Source: Hyphomicrobium_A sp963722495 (GTDB taxonomy: Bacteria; Pseudomonadota; Alphaproteobacteria; Rhizobiales; Hyphomicrobiaceae). From it: a stretch of 64,000 bases of DNA. Shown one piece after another: positions 8,576 to 18,462 of this stretch; within the stretch, counting starts at the first letter, position 1; each line of letters opens with the position of its first letter. The notes below the pieces were generated by a model. The model was not told the origin of the DNA, ran no database searches, and saw only the letters and a list, made by a program, of their open reading frames with translations. The stretch spans positions 1 through 64,000 of the forward strand of contig CAVRND010000021.1 in assembly GCA_963722495.1 (NCBI GenBank), given 5' to 3'. The translations under genes were made by a program, and so were the position numbers.

Positions 8576-8766
8576 GCCATTGACGCCTTTGCACCGCTCT
8601 TCAAGCTGTCTCTCTTATCAATCAACCGAACAATGAGGTCCAGCGACTTGACGGTGGCTGTGTCTGAGCGTTGATAATAATATGCGACGGACCGCACTGC
8701 TTTGAATATATCATCGCCCGTGGGTGCTCGGGCATTTAGTCGAGCGAGTACCTCAGCATGGTTCAT
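8572..8766 (-). CDS. small ORF between hamA and hamB, possible third Hachiman component
   Basis: A 64-residue, mainly helical protein starting MNHAEVLARLN. A good ribosome site (GAGGA, 9 bases before the ATG) lies in the end of hamA, which it overlaps by 14 bases; its stop TGA overlaps the hamB ATG as ATGA. These overlaps indicate translational coupling. It cannot be joined to hamB by removing one extra base (the correction that works for every other broken gene examined here), so it looks like a genuine separate gene. It may be a displaced HamB N-terminal piece or a small accessory subunit. No known family is recognised. Confidence 0.65.
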   Translation of the reverse strand: MNHAEVLARLNARAPTGDDIFKAVRSVAYYYQRSDTATVKSLDLIVRLIDKRDSLKSGAKASMA

Positions 8767-9610
8767 CCAGATACGTCCTCACGCGTGCGTTTATCATTTT
8801 CTCTAGCTTTTCTTTGCTATCCATTGGCACCATAATGATAACGAACGATATCGGGCTGGGAACGCGTTCTTCGAAGTACGTTCTCGCTTCTTGCAACTCC
8901 TTTGACACTTCCGCAAGATAAGCTTCCGTACGGCTGTTTGCGGTGGCAGTGGGAGCAAAGTCAGCTGCGATGCAAATAGGAATAACAATCCGACTTATGA
9001 TTTGGTCTAGTGAAGTTTCCTCTTCAAATAGCCAAGAGAGCTCTTCTGCAAAGGGGGAGCGCGCATCAATCTTCGGCCCAACTAAGGCCTTTAGTTCGGT
9101 GAGGAATTCTGGATCCCATAGAGGCTTTATGCTCTTGAGAGCGGCGTAGCGCGCTTCCTTAATATCTTCGTATAGTTTTGCCTCTCCAAACCACAATTCT
9201 AGTTTCGACGTGTCTGTGTTGCGAAGTACGTGTACGACATCAACACTGGTCACGCTGTCGTTTGTGCGCATTTTGTAGAACAGCCGGGCGACAAACGGCA
9301 CCGTTTTAAATTCTTGCCGACACACAGCGTGCAGGAGAATTTCTCCAACCTCGCCTCTCTTTGAAGAGTTTTGGGTGTCGAACAGCCGTCTGCAGGATCG
9401 GGCTAGCTGTTTGTTGGGCTCGTAGAGTAGTGCTTCACGCTCTCGAGGGCGTAGAGCCACGTCGGGTAGCCAATCAAAGAGGTGCTCGGCTAGAGCCTTG
9501 AATTTCCAAGAGCCCTTCTCGAAATCGGGACACACAGCAATGGCAATTGGGCTCTGATCAATCGAGGCGATACGCTGTAGCAGGACCTTGGGCTTTGGAA
9601 AACCGTTCAT
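8753..9610 (-). CDS. hamA: Hachiman nuclease HamA (DUF1837)
   Basis: HamA is the effector of Hachiman, a DUF1837 protein with a PD-(D/E)xK nuclease fold that degrades DNA when released by HamB. The 285-residue protein has the expected core: GEVGEILLHAV with E87/E90, SVDVVHV with D124, and LELWFGEAKLY with E143 and K145, so the catalytic set appears complete. The C-terminal half carries IVIPICIAADF and SFVIIMVPMDSKEKL, also typical of DUF1837. No strong ribosome site is seen before the ATG. The gene heads a three-gene minus-strand unit and shares its AT-rich composition. Identification is from family knowledge and motif match. Confidence 0.9.
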   Translation of the reverse strand: MNGFPKPKVLLQRIASIDQSPIAIAVCPDFEKGSWKFKALAEHLFDWLPDVALRPREREALLYEPNKQLARSCRRLFDTQNSSKRGEVGEILLHAVCRQEFKTVPFVARLFYKMRTNDSVTSVDVVHVLRNTDTSKLELWFGEAKLYEDIKEARYAALKSIKPLWDPEFLTELKALVGPKIDARSPFAEELSWLFEEETSLDQIISRIVIPICIAADFAPTATANSRTEAYLAEVSKELQEARTYFEERVPSPISFVIIMVPMDSKEKLEKMINARVRTYLDEPC

Positions 9611-9843
9611 GAGAAGCTCGTAAAATGCTCAAAGTGTGAAATTCATATCATAGGTTAATCGGTAAAGTATCCCCGCTTTCACTTCTTCCCCCATACTCCC
9701 CGCACCTCGCCCGGTACGAGGGACGCAGCAGCTGAGCGTCTGAAGCGCGGTAAGGTCGGTGCCCGGTTGAGGCGGCGTTGCTTTCCGTTCGCAGCGTCAA
9801 ACTTCGGGGCTACGGCCCGCGCGGCCGTTGATGCTTGCTCAGG

Positions 9844-10005
9844 TGTCGTCCTCGGCTTTAGGCCGAGGACCCAAACATCAACGGGTGCCGAGCTCAAAGG
9901 ACAAAGGCGCACCGCTGTCGCGAGTGCCTGCACGCCGAAAGGCTGAGAGGTGGGTCCTCGGGAGTCATGCTGGAAGCATGCCTCCGGCATGGCCCGAGGA
10001 TGACA
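9844..10005. repeat. dispersed palindromic repeat, copy 2
   Basis: A 162-bp element related to 5581-5717. It has the same left end (TGTCGTCCTCGG then GGCCGAGGACCCA) and the same right end (GGGTCCTCGG ... CCGAGGATGACAGTG), with an inner hairpin GCATGCTGGAAGCATGC-like segment near 9967. One base of the 12-bp terminal repeat differs from copy 1. The preceding GATGCTTGCTCAGG is also shared. The rest of 9611-10144 is non-coding apart from the hamA promoter region. Confidence 0.83.
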
Positions 10006-10144
10006 GTGGAGGGGGAAGCGCCGCCCATCCGCATGCGGCGGGAATGCATCAGGGGGTTGATTCGTTGTTGCGCCGAGGGCGGGAACGTCTTGGTGCTGAG
10101 AACGGTGGTCATTCACAGTTTCCCAACAACGAATTAGGGCCTCG

Positions 10145-11718
10145 ATGAAAACCAACTCATTCATTGCGGCGACGCTGGCTTTGATTGTCTCGTGTATGGC
10201 CGCCTCGTCCGTCCTTCGCCGAGCCGATCGGCTCCGCCGTGCGCATCGTCAACAAAGTGACGGGCGAGATCGATCAGCGGCAGCGCGATCTGAAGACCTC
10301 CGACGCGGTCAATCAGAACGAGGCCATCGCGGTGGCGGCGGACTCGCTGGGCGAATTGAAGCTCAACGACGACACCAAGCTGGCGCTCGGGCCCGGCTCG
10401 CGCATGGTGCTCGACAAGTTCGTCTACGATCCCGCGCCCTCGGCCGGCACGGTCAGCGTCAACCTGCTGTCGGGCGCCTTCCGCTTCATCACCGGCTTGT
10501 CGCGCAAGGGCAATTACCAGCTGCGCACGCCGTCGGCCTCGATCACCGTGCGCGGCACCATCTTCGACGTCTACGTCGATGCGGCGGGCGGCACGTGGCT
10601 GCTGCTGCTGGAAGGCTCGGTGCGCGCGTGCAACGCCGCCAACCAGTGCGCCGACGTCACCAATCCGTGCGGCGTCGTGCACATCACGCCGGCCGGCAGC
10701 CTCGATGGCCCGCAGGGATGGCCGGGCGCGACGCGGCCGATCAGCTTTGCCACCGCGTTCCCGTTCGTCGTCACGCCGCCGAGCATCGATGCAACGCCGC
10801 TGTTCACGCGCACCGCGGTGGAGCTGAACCAGTGCGGGCCCAAGAAGCCGGACGTGCAGAAGGCCGAGGCGCCGCAGACGCCGCCCCAGACGCCGTCGCA
10901 GCCTTCACCGAGCAAAACGCCGGCGCCGCAGCAGCAGGCCTATACGCCGCGCCGCCGCCGCCGAGCTATGACAACGAGTTCCTCGACGCCCTACACGCCC
11001 GTCGCGCCGCCGCCCGTCGTTCTGACGCGCAACTTCGCGGGTGGCTACGTCGGCGTGGTGGCCGGTGCCGTCTGGCAGCAGCCCGAACCCGTTCCTCAAT
11101 TGCTTCGACTACACCAATCCCGATCCCAACGTGTGCTCGACGGGCCAGTCATTCGGCATTCCCGGGAGCTTCTTCAGCTTGAACGACACGGGTTTTCTCG
11201 GCGGCGCGCAGATCGGGTACAATTTCGAGGCGGGCAATCTCGTTGTCGGCGTTGAAGCCGATATCGCCTACACGAGCATCGACACGACAAGCAGCTTCCA
11301 GCAGCAATTCCTATGCTGCGTGCGTGACACGTTCATGCACCAGGAGCTGTCGAGCCTCTCGACGGTGCGTGGACGGCTCGGATACGCCGCAGGCAACGTT
11401 CTCCTCTACGCGACAGGCGGTTTGGCGGTCGGACAGGTCGAATATGCCTTCGGGCTCACGGACGCGCAATTTGTGGGAGGCGGATTTGCTGGGGCTTCGA
11501 ACTCGCAGCTGAAGGTCGGATACACGACCGGTGCTGGCGTCGAGATCTCGTTCGGCCAGTTCTCGGTGAAGACCGAATACCTGTTCTATGACCTCGGGCA
11601 GGAAACCCTGACCGCGCCGTTCCTCATCGGCGGCGCCCCGGAGCCCTTCACCTTCCGTCCCGAGTTCGACACCCAGGGACACATCTTCCGCGTCGGCACC
11701 AACTTCCCGCTGTACTAG
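10145..11718 (+). CDS. FecR-domain protein fused to an outer-membrane beta-barrel (two frame breaks)
   Basis: The reconstructed protein of about 523 residues has, in order: a signal peptide (MKTNSFIAATLALIVS), a FecR domain (about residues 25-200; AEPIGSAVRIVN, LGELKLNDDTKLALGPGS, SASITVRGTIFDVYV), a proline/glutamine linker, and an OmpA/Omp25-type barrel (from about GGYVGVVAGA to the end; FLGGAQIGYNFEAGNLVVGVEADI, VGTNFPLY*). The C-terminus is aromatic-rich as in barrels. Frame changes near 10205-10215 and near 11085 split it into three frames; the span modulo 3 fits exactly two extra bases. FecR domains in Rhizobiales are usually stand-alone, so the barrel fusion is unusual. Likely exported to the outer membrane; function unknown. 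Confidence 0.72.
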
Positions 11719-11746
11719 TGCCTGGGCGGATTGGCGCCGGCTAAGC

Positions 11747-12773
11747 TCAGACGGTCTCGTTGGTGACGGCGACGAGCTTGTCGAGCGCGCGGGCGGCCGA
11801 TCCGTCGTCGATGGCGCGGGCGGCGCGGGCGGCGGCCTCTTTCAGGTCGGTGCACTTGCCGCCGACGATCAGCGCCGCGCCGGCGTTGAGCACGACGATG
11901 TCGCGGAACGGGCCGAGCTCGCCGGCGAGCAGTTCGCGGATTTTCGCCGCGTTGACCGTGGCGTCGCCGCCCTTGAGGTCCTCCAGCGTCGCCGGCGGCA
12001 GGCCGGCATCCTCGGGGCGCACCTCGAAGGAGCGGATCTTGCCGTCCTTCAGCTCGGTGACGCGGGTCGACGTGGTCGTGGTGATCTCATCGAGGCCGTC
12101 GCCGCCGTGCACGACCCAGACATGCACGGAGCCGAGGTTTTTCAAGCGCTTCGGCGATGGGCTCGGTCCAGGCGGCATTGAACACGCCGACCACCTGGCG
12201 CGTGACGCCGGCCGGGTTGGCGAGCGGCCCGAGCAGATTGAGGATGGTGCGCACGCCGAGCTCGGCGCGGGCCGGCGCCCAGGCCTTCATCGCCCCGTGG
12301 TGCATCGGGGCCCACATAAAGCCGACGCCGGCCTCGGCGATGGCGCGCGAGATGACGATCGGCGCCACGTCGATCTTGACGCCGAGGGCGGTGAGCACGT
12401 CGGAGGCGCCCGACAGCGAGGAGACGGCGCGGTTGCCGTGCTTGGCGACCGGTACCCCGGCGCCGGCGGCGACGATGGCGGCGCAGGTCGAGACGTTGAA
12501 GGTGTTGTGGCCGTCGCCGCCGGTGCCGACGATGTCGACCGCGTCGGGCGGGGCTTCGACGGGGAGCATGCGCTCGCGCATCAGGCGCGAGGCGCCGGTG
12601 ATCTCGGGGATGGTCTCGCCGCGCACGCGCAGGGCCATCAGGAACGCCGCCATCTGTACCGGGCTGGCGACGCCCGACATCATTGTCTCGAAGGCGTCCT
12701 TGATCTCGTCCTCGGCGAGCGAGGCACCGCTCGCCACTTTCTGCATGAGGAGCTTCAGCTCGATGGCGGGCAT
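11747..12773 (-). CDS. trpD: anthranilate phosphoribosyltransferase TrpD (one frame break near 12143)
   Basis: TrpD transfers phosphoribosyl from PRPP to anthranilate. The reconstructed protein of 341 residues has the signature VDIVGTGGDGHNTFNVST (PRPP loop), KHGNRAVSSLSGASDVL and HHGAMK. The frame shifts inside GCGCTTGAAAAACC near 12140-12147: before it reads EPIAEAL, after it reads KNLGSVHVWVVHG, and removing one base joins them. TrpD is single-copy and essential for tryptophan prototrophy, so a sequence error is more likely than a pseudogene. It follows trpG by 10 bases on the same strand, forming a trpG-trpD unit; trpC, the usual next gene, is 10.4 kb away. Confidence 0.9.
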
Positions 12774-12783
12774 GTGTGGCCTA

Positions 12784-13398
12784 TCAGGCGGCGTCGCGCG
12801 CCGACGGCGCGTTGCGGCGTCGGGGGTTCATGCCGGCGAGCTCCAGGAAGTTGGCGAGCAGGGCGTGGCCTTGCTGCGAGGCGATGCTCTCGGGGTGGAA
12901 CTGCACGCCGTGCACGGGATGGGTCTTGTGCTGCAGGCCCATGATCAGGCCGTCGGGCGTCTCGGCCGTCACCTCGAGGTCGTCCGGCAGGCTGCCGCGC
13001 TCGACGATCAGCGAGTGGTAGCGCGTGACGTCGAACTTCGGTGGCAGGCCCTTGAACACGCCTACATCGGTGTGGCGGATGGTGGACAGCTTGCCGTGCA
13101 GCGGCTCGGGCGCGCGGATGACGTTGCCGCCGTAGACCTGGCCGATCGCCTGATGGCCGAGGCAGACGCCGAGCAGGGGCACCTTGCCGCCCGCCTTGGC
13201 GATGAGTTCGAGGCAGATGCCGGCCTCGTTCGGCGTGCACGGCCCGGGCGACAGCACGATCGCCTGCGGTTTCTTGGCCAGCACCTCATCGGCGGTGATC
13301 TTGTCGTTGCGAATGACCTCGCACGGGGCGCCGAGCTCGCCCAGGAAGTGGACGAGATTGTAGGTGAAGCTGTCGTAGTTATCGATGAGGATCAGCAT
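12784..13398 (-). CDS. trpG: anthranilate synthase glutamine amidotransferase TrpG
   Basis: TrpG supplies ammonia from glutamine to TrpE. The 204-residue class I amidotransferase has DNYDSFTYNLV at the start, SPGPCTPNEAG, the nucleophile elbow LLGVCLGHQAIGQ (cysteine about residue 80) and the H-P-E of HGVQFHPESI. It is intact. It precedes trpD by 10 bases. In Rhizobiales trpE usually lies immediately upstream, but here trpE is 5 kb away with an autotransporter, a membrane protein and a phosphatase between them. Confidence 0.96.
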   Translation of the reverse strand: MLILIDNYDSFTYNLVHFLGELGAPCEVIRNDKITADEVLAKKPQAIVLSPGPCTPNEAGICLELIAKAGGKVPLLGVCLGHQAIGQVYGGNVIRAPEPLHGKLSTIRHTDVGVFKGLPPKFDVTRYHSLIVERGSLPDDLEVTAETPDGLIMGLQHKTHPVHGVQFHPESIASQQGHALLANFLELAGMNPRRRNAPSARDAA

Positions 13399-13472
13399 GG
13401 CCGCCTATGCGTTCCGCCTCGTAGCCCGCGCCGTTATAGCCCGTCAGGGTGTAGGGAGCGCTCCCCGAAGCG

Positions 13473-14000
13473 TCAAGTCAGGCGCGCCGGGGTGACGAAG
13501 TGGGCGAGCTTGCCCTGCCCGAGGCCGATGTCGCTCCAGCTAGGTGCATCGAAGGTAAAGACGGCGAGAGCGCCGGTGGGAAACTTCTCCGCCATCTGCT
13601 CCTGCGCGTCGTCGTTGCCGCCGCCGACCAGCAACTCGGCCAGCTCCTCCAGCCCCGGATTGTGCCCGACGATCATCACTGTCTTGGGCCCGCTTGCTCC
13701 CGCGGGCAGTTTGCGGAGCAGCGTCAGCAGGGCGGCCGGCGTCGCCATGTAGATCGCGTCGTCGTGGACGACCTGCGGCGCCGGCGATCCGAGCGCCGGC
13801 AGCACCAGCGCCAGGGTCTCGCGCGTGCGGGCCGCGCCGGAGCAAAGTATGAGATCGGGGCGCAGGCCGAGGCGCGCGATCTCCGCGCCGATCAGGGGCG
13901 CCGCCTTCAGCCCCCGCTTGGCGAGGGGCCGGTCGTAGTCGGGCAGGGACATGGTGTCCCAACTCGACTTGGCGTGGCGGAGCAGGAGAACCGTCAGCAT
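13473..14000 (-). CDS. SixA-like histidine phosphatase
   Basis: A 175-residue histidine phosphatase superfamily protein. It has the N-terminal RHAKSSWD (catalytic histidine at residue 9), SGAARTRETL and the second histidine in MIVGHNPGLEEL. The short length and RHAKS motif place it in the SixA/phosphohistidine phosphatase branch, which removes phosphate from phosphohistidine proteins such as Hpt domains or PTS components. The target here is unknown; an Hpt protein is encoded 30 kb away. It is a single gene on the minus strand about 70 bases upstream of trpG. Confidence 0.87.
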   Translation of the reverse strand: MLTVLLLRHAKSSWDTMSLPDYDRPLAKRGLKAAPLIGAEIARLGLRPDLILCSGAARTRETLALVLPALGSPAPQVVHDDAIYMATPAALLTLLRKLPAGASGPKTVMIVGHNPGLEELAELLVGGGNDDAQEQMAEKFPTGALAVFTFDAPSWSDIGLGQGKLAHFVTPARLT

Positions 14001-14209
14001 AGGCGGACGATGCCGTGCCCGGCGGCGCTGTCAAGGCGTCGCGTTGCGCACCCCACATGCAGATCCGCCGATTGCCGAGGAAAGTGCGTCGTACGGCTTC
14101 GCGGTGCAGCATGCATTTCGCTGCGCGCGGGCTTCCGTGGACGGAACTTCGGCGGGCAGCGCGCGTTCGATCCCCGCACCGTCTTAGGCTGGGAAAAGCG
14201 ATAAGAGCC

Positions 14210-14284
14210 ATGCACGAAATCATCTACCTCATCGGTCTCGTCGTCGTCGTCATGTTCATTCTCGGTCTCCTCGGCGTTCGCTGA
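14210..14284 (+). CDS. tiny membrane peptide, 24 residues
   Basis: The peptide MHEIIYLIGLVVVVMFILG continued by LLGVR is one hydrophobic helix with a short basic tail. It sits 18 bases upstream of the next membrane gene and could be co-expressed. Peptides starting MHEIIYLIGL are, as I recall, seen repeatedly in Rhizobiales genomes as small hypotheticals, which favours a real gene. The ribosome site is weak (AAGAG). Function unknown; location in the inner membrane is inferred. Confidence 0.5.
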   Translation: MHEIIYLIGLVVVVMFILGLLGVR

Positions 14285-14302
14285 TCTTCAGGAGTTCTCT
14301 CA

Positions 14303-15227
14303 ATGGTCGATGTCGTCGCAACGCCGGCGCGGGCCGGCAGCTATGTCGAGTGGGGTGCCGTGATTGCCGGCGCGCTGGCGGCTAGCGCCATCTCATTTGT
14401 GCTTCTCACGGCCGGAGCGTCGATCGGCTTGTCGCTGATCTCGCCCTACGCCGGTGAGTCCTATTCGAAGACGGCGGCGTCAGTCGCGGTGTTCTGGTCC
14501 GTTGCCGTGCCGATCCTGTCGTTCCTCGTCGGCGGCTACATCGCCGGGCGCATGCGGTCGGCGTGGGAATCCGCAACCTCCGATGAGGTGCAGTTCCGCG
14601 ACGGCATGCATGGCCTGCTCGTCTGGGCGCTGAGCATCGTTGCCGGCGGCTTGCTGGCGTTCCTGGCCGCCGGCGCTATTGCAAATTCGAGCGCGCAAGT
14701 CGCAGCCGGGGCCATGAGCAACCGCGATGCCATTGTCGCGCCGTCGATCGACACCCTGTTCGGCGCCACGCGTGGCGCAGACCGCCGCGGCTCCCGCGGC
14801 CGCCCCTGCAGCTCCAGCGGCAACGCCCGCCCCGAGTGCCGTCCCCGGCACCGGAGAGCGCGCCGTCGTTCCAGACAGTGATGCCCGCGCCGTGATCTCG
14901 CGCACGCTGATCGCGGCAGCCGCGGCCGGACAGCTGACGCCGGCGCAGAAGCGTACGCTCGCTCAGATCGTCTCGGAACGCACGGGGATCTCGCAGGCGG
15001 ACGCGGAGAAGCGCGTCGACCAAGCCTATACGGATGCGGTGGCGGCGCTCGATAAGGCGCGTCAGGCCGCGGTGTTGACCGGCCTCGCCACGGTGACGGC
15101 GCTGCTCGTCGGTCTGCTTGCCGCTTGGTACGCGGCCCAGAACGGCGGCCGTCACCGGGATGACAATGTGCCGGCGCGGTTCATGCTAACGCTGTCGCCG
15201 ACCGCACGTCGCCGGCCGATGCCGTAG
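14303..15227 (+). CDS. membrane protein with four helices and alanine-rich linker (one frame break near 14770)
   Basis: Reconstructed length is 307 residues. The N-terminal half has helices near residues 15-45 (WGAVIAGALAASAISFVLL), 60-85 (VAVFWSVAVPILSFLVGGYIAG) and 105-130 (LLVWALSIVAGGLLAFL). A proline/alanine linker (AAPAAAPAAPAATPAP) leads to a helical segment (LTPAQKRTLAQIVSERTG) and a final helix (GLATVTALLVGLLAAWYAA). The frame changes near 14770 between LFGATR and VAQTAAAP; the span fits one extra base. This architecture is common in Rhizobiales as a hypothetical, sometimes labelled PhnA-like; no activity is known. It follows the tiny peptide gene. Confidence 0.65.
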
Positions 15228-15235
15228 AATTGACG

Positions 15236-18200
15236 CTAGAACTTGCTGCTGCCCTTGATGCCGACGCTATGGATCTGCGTGTCGGCGCCGAGCTGACCGT
15301 CGTACGACAGCCGCAACACTGCATCGCTACCGTTGATCACTTCGACGCCGGCACCGATGAGGCCCATCACCTCGTCGATGTCGGTGTTGATCGTGAAGGG
15401 CGACACCCCGAGCGGCGCACCCGCAAATGAGGCCGTCGTCGCGAAGTCGGCGCCTTCGTACCAAATCGCGCCGGCACGAATGAGCGGACGCACGAGCGTG
15501 CCGTTCCCGAGCCACCACTCCGTTCCCGTTTCGAGCATCGGTGCCAGAGAAAACACCGTGTGGCCCCGCCATCGATGGTGAGAGCGGCGCCGTTGCCGCC
15601 GCTCTCGGTGAAGCCGCCCAACTCCAGATGCGTGAGGTTCGCATCGAGGATCGGCTTGAAATAGAGGTGCGGCGCGCCGAGCACGTAGGCGGCGCGGAAC
15701 GTTGCTGAGAAGATGCCGAGATCCTGGTCGCCCTCGGCGAGGCCCGTGAAGCCGCCGAAAGCCATCGGCCGCGTCGTGTCGTACGAGGCGCCGCCGCCGG
15801 TCAGCGCGCCGGCGAGCAGCAGCGGGCCGGGATTGTATTTGAGCGAGACGCCCGCCTGGGCCAGCGAGCCTTCGCTCTGCGCGCCCGTCGCGGTCTGCAG
15901 CGTGCTCGACTGGTAGCCGGCGGCGAAGCCGAGGCGCCACACGTCGTCGAGCGCGACCTGCGCGCCGGCCGTAAACAGACCAGCCGCCTCGTTGAAGCCG
16001 ATCTGGTCGCTGGTCGTGCCGCTGTCGAGGAAGCGCGCGCTGGCGCCGGCCCACAGGCACTGGCCCTCGCGGATGATCGACGGCGGTATCGGTGCCGTTG
16101 ACCTTGCAGCTCAACAGGCTGTTGGAGAAGGCGAGGCTCGAATAGAGCGCGGCGATCTCGGCGTCGGAGTAGATCTCGGGCGAGAGCTGGTCGAGCGCGT
16201 TCTTGAATTCGTCGATGCTGCCGACGTTGAGCAGGCCGAGCAGCGCCGGGCCGAGCGTGCCGACGCCGGAGAAGAGGATCTGGTCGAGGTTCTCGGCGAT
16301 CGCACGCTGGTTGGGATTGAGGCCATCGACGGTGAAGTCGACCGCGATGCCGAGCATGACGTCGGTGGGCGTTTGGGAATGCAGCGTCGCGTGCAGCGCC
16401 GGGCTGGCGATGAGAGCCAGGCCGCTGTCGGTGACGCCGCCAGGGCCTGCAGGATCAGTGTAGGACTGCGCCGCGGTCGTCGGCAGGCTCAGTCAGCGTA
16501 ACCGCGACCTTGCCGGCGAGGTCGGCGAAGTCGGAGACGATTATCCGGTCCGAAGTCGCGGCGGCGCCGTCGACGTCGACGGCGAAAACACCGCCGGCGC
16601 TCTGTGTCAGGCTGTCGTCAAGGTCCGTCGTCTCGACCGTGCCGCGGCCGCCCGGGGCGAGCGTGCCTGCGTTGGTGACGACGCCAGCATCGACGCTGTC
16701 GCCGGTATTGAAGAGCGCGCCGGCATTGTTGTATGAACTGGCTGCCGCCGACGCCGGTCAACGACGACGTTGCCGGTGACCGTGCCGAAGTTCTCGACCA
16801 GTGTTGGCTGCCGGCCAACAGTGTCCATCTCGATCGCGCTAGCCGGTCAGGCCCGGCGATGATCGAGCCGAAGTTCATGAGGTTGTTGTCGCCGGTCGAG
16901 CGCTCGCAGGATGACGCCGGCGCCGCACGGGCAGCCGATGATGGTGCCGAAGTTGATCACGCTCGTGCCAGCGTAGCCCGCGGCGTAGATGCCGGCCGAG
17001 CCAGAGCCGGTGGCGGAGATATCGCCGGAGTTGACGACGGCCGCCATGCCGTTGGTGCTGACGACGTTGATGCCGTCGGAGGTGTCGCCGGTGGTCGTGA
17101 TGTTGCCCGACGAGATGACGGCGACGTCGCCGGCTCCGATATGACCGTGATGCCGTGCGCGTTGGCGCCGTAGGTGCGGATGTTGCCGGTCGAAACCACG
17201 ACGGTGCCGGTGTAGCCCGACGCGGCGATGCCCGGCTGCGTTGTCGCCGCGTGTGGTGATGTTTCCGTTGGCAATCACAGTGGCCGTCTGTCCGGCGCGG
17301 GCGTAGATGCCGATGCCGGTTTGGCCGGCGGTCGCGATGTCGCCGGTGGAGGTGACCAGGACCGAGCGCGATTGCGACGAGGGCCAAGATGCCCACCGAG
17401 CTATCCGGGCCGGACGCGATGTTGCCGGTCGAGGTGATCTCGACCTCGCCCTGGGTCTGCACATTGATACCGATTGAGGCTGTGCCCGACACGGCAATGT
17501 TGCCCGTCGAGTTGATCGTGACCGGCCCGTAGACGGACGACACGTTGATGCCGATGGCATTGATGCCCGTCGTTACGATATCGCCGGACGAGTTGATGGT
17601 GATGGCACCTCGCGGGGGCGGGGGCGGGGGCAACGAACCAATGCTCCCGATGTTGATGCCAGCGGAAAACGTGCCGGACGTCGCGATGTCACCGCTCGAG
17701 TTGACGATGATGTCGCCGTAGACAGTGCCGGCGGCGATGCCGAAGGCATTATTGCCGGACGTCGCGATGTTGCCGGAGGACGTGATTGTCAGCAGGCGAG
17801 TTCTGCGCGCTGCCCTGGACGCCGGTGGCGCTGCCGCCCGTGGTGACGATGTCGGCCGTCGAGTTGATGCTCACGGAGCCGCCGTTGCTGGAGGCGAAAA
17901 TGCCGTTCGCATCGGTGGCGAATATGGCAAACGGCCCCGTGTCGACGTTCAACTCGACTGCGCCGTTGCTGTTGAACTCTACTCCCGTAACGCCTGTCGC
18001 CGGAGTGATGTTGGTCGTCAGATTGTTGACATTGAGGGTTGTGTAGGTGCCCCCACCATTGCTCAGCAGCACGCCAGCCGACTGATCGCCGGAGCAGGTG
18101 ACGATTGTCCCGCTGAGATCAGAAGTGCAGCCGGTCGGCGGCGCGGCGCGCACGGGCCGGCCGCTGTAGGCGAATAGCGCTGCGCTGGCGACGCCCGTCG

Positions 18201-18354
18201 CCAGCACCCGCCGCCATGTCGAATGCTTGAAACATGCGGGCGTTGTCTTCGATGGCAACTCGATGGCGCGCGCTGCCGCGATTGGCATCGTCGTTGCGAG
18301 TTTGCATCTGTCGTGCGCCACGCTTGCTTTGTCCCACGAGTGAAGGCGTCGCAC
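15236..18354 (-). CDS. autotransporter adhesin-like protein, heavily frame-broken
   Basis: A type V secretion protein of about 1,035 residues if reconstructed. The N-terminus carries an extended signal (WRRVLATGVASAALFAYSG, cleavage near VRAAP). The passenger is a repeat region with units of about 27 residues of the form T-I-N-S-x-G-D-I-x-T-x-G-x-x-A-x-G-I, interrupted by a seven-proline run near 17610-17630. The C-terminus is a 12-strand-type barrel ending GIKGSSKF*, the terminal phenylalanine expected of outer-membrane proteins. At least six to eight frame changes occur (for example near 17795, 17375, 17215, 17135, 16900, 16085, 15560). The density is higher than in housekeeping genes, so true decay cannot be excluded. 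A start at 18288 is also possible. Confidence 0.7.
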
Positions 18355-18462
18355 GCGGAACTAAGGTCTGCACGGCACAGCAATTCGGCGGCTTCGCGAG
18401 CCGCCTTATGCACAGGTTGTGTCGGCAGAATCGGCGGGATGTAAAGGTGGGCTGAACGCGAC

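Noticed and set aside
11747..12773. trpD as a true pseudogene
   Set aside because: A single extra base inside a T/A run explains the break, and the same kind of break occurs in several essential genes of the window.
16900..18000. Regular repeats that might be a CRISPR array
   Set aside because: The period is about 81 bases, repeats are degenerate at the DNA level and encode a beta-helix passenger motif; no spacers or cas genes.
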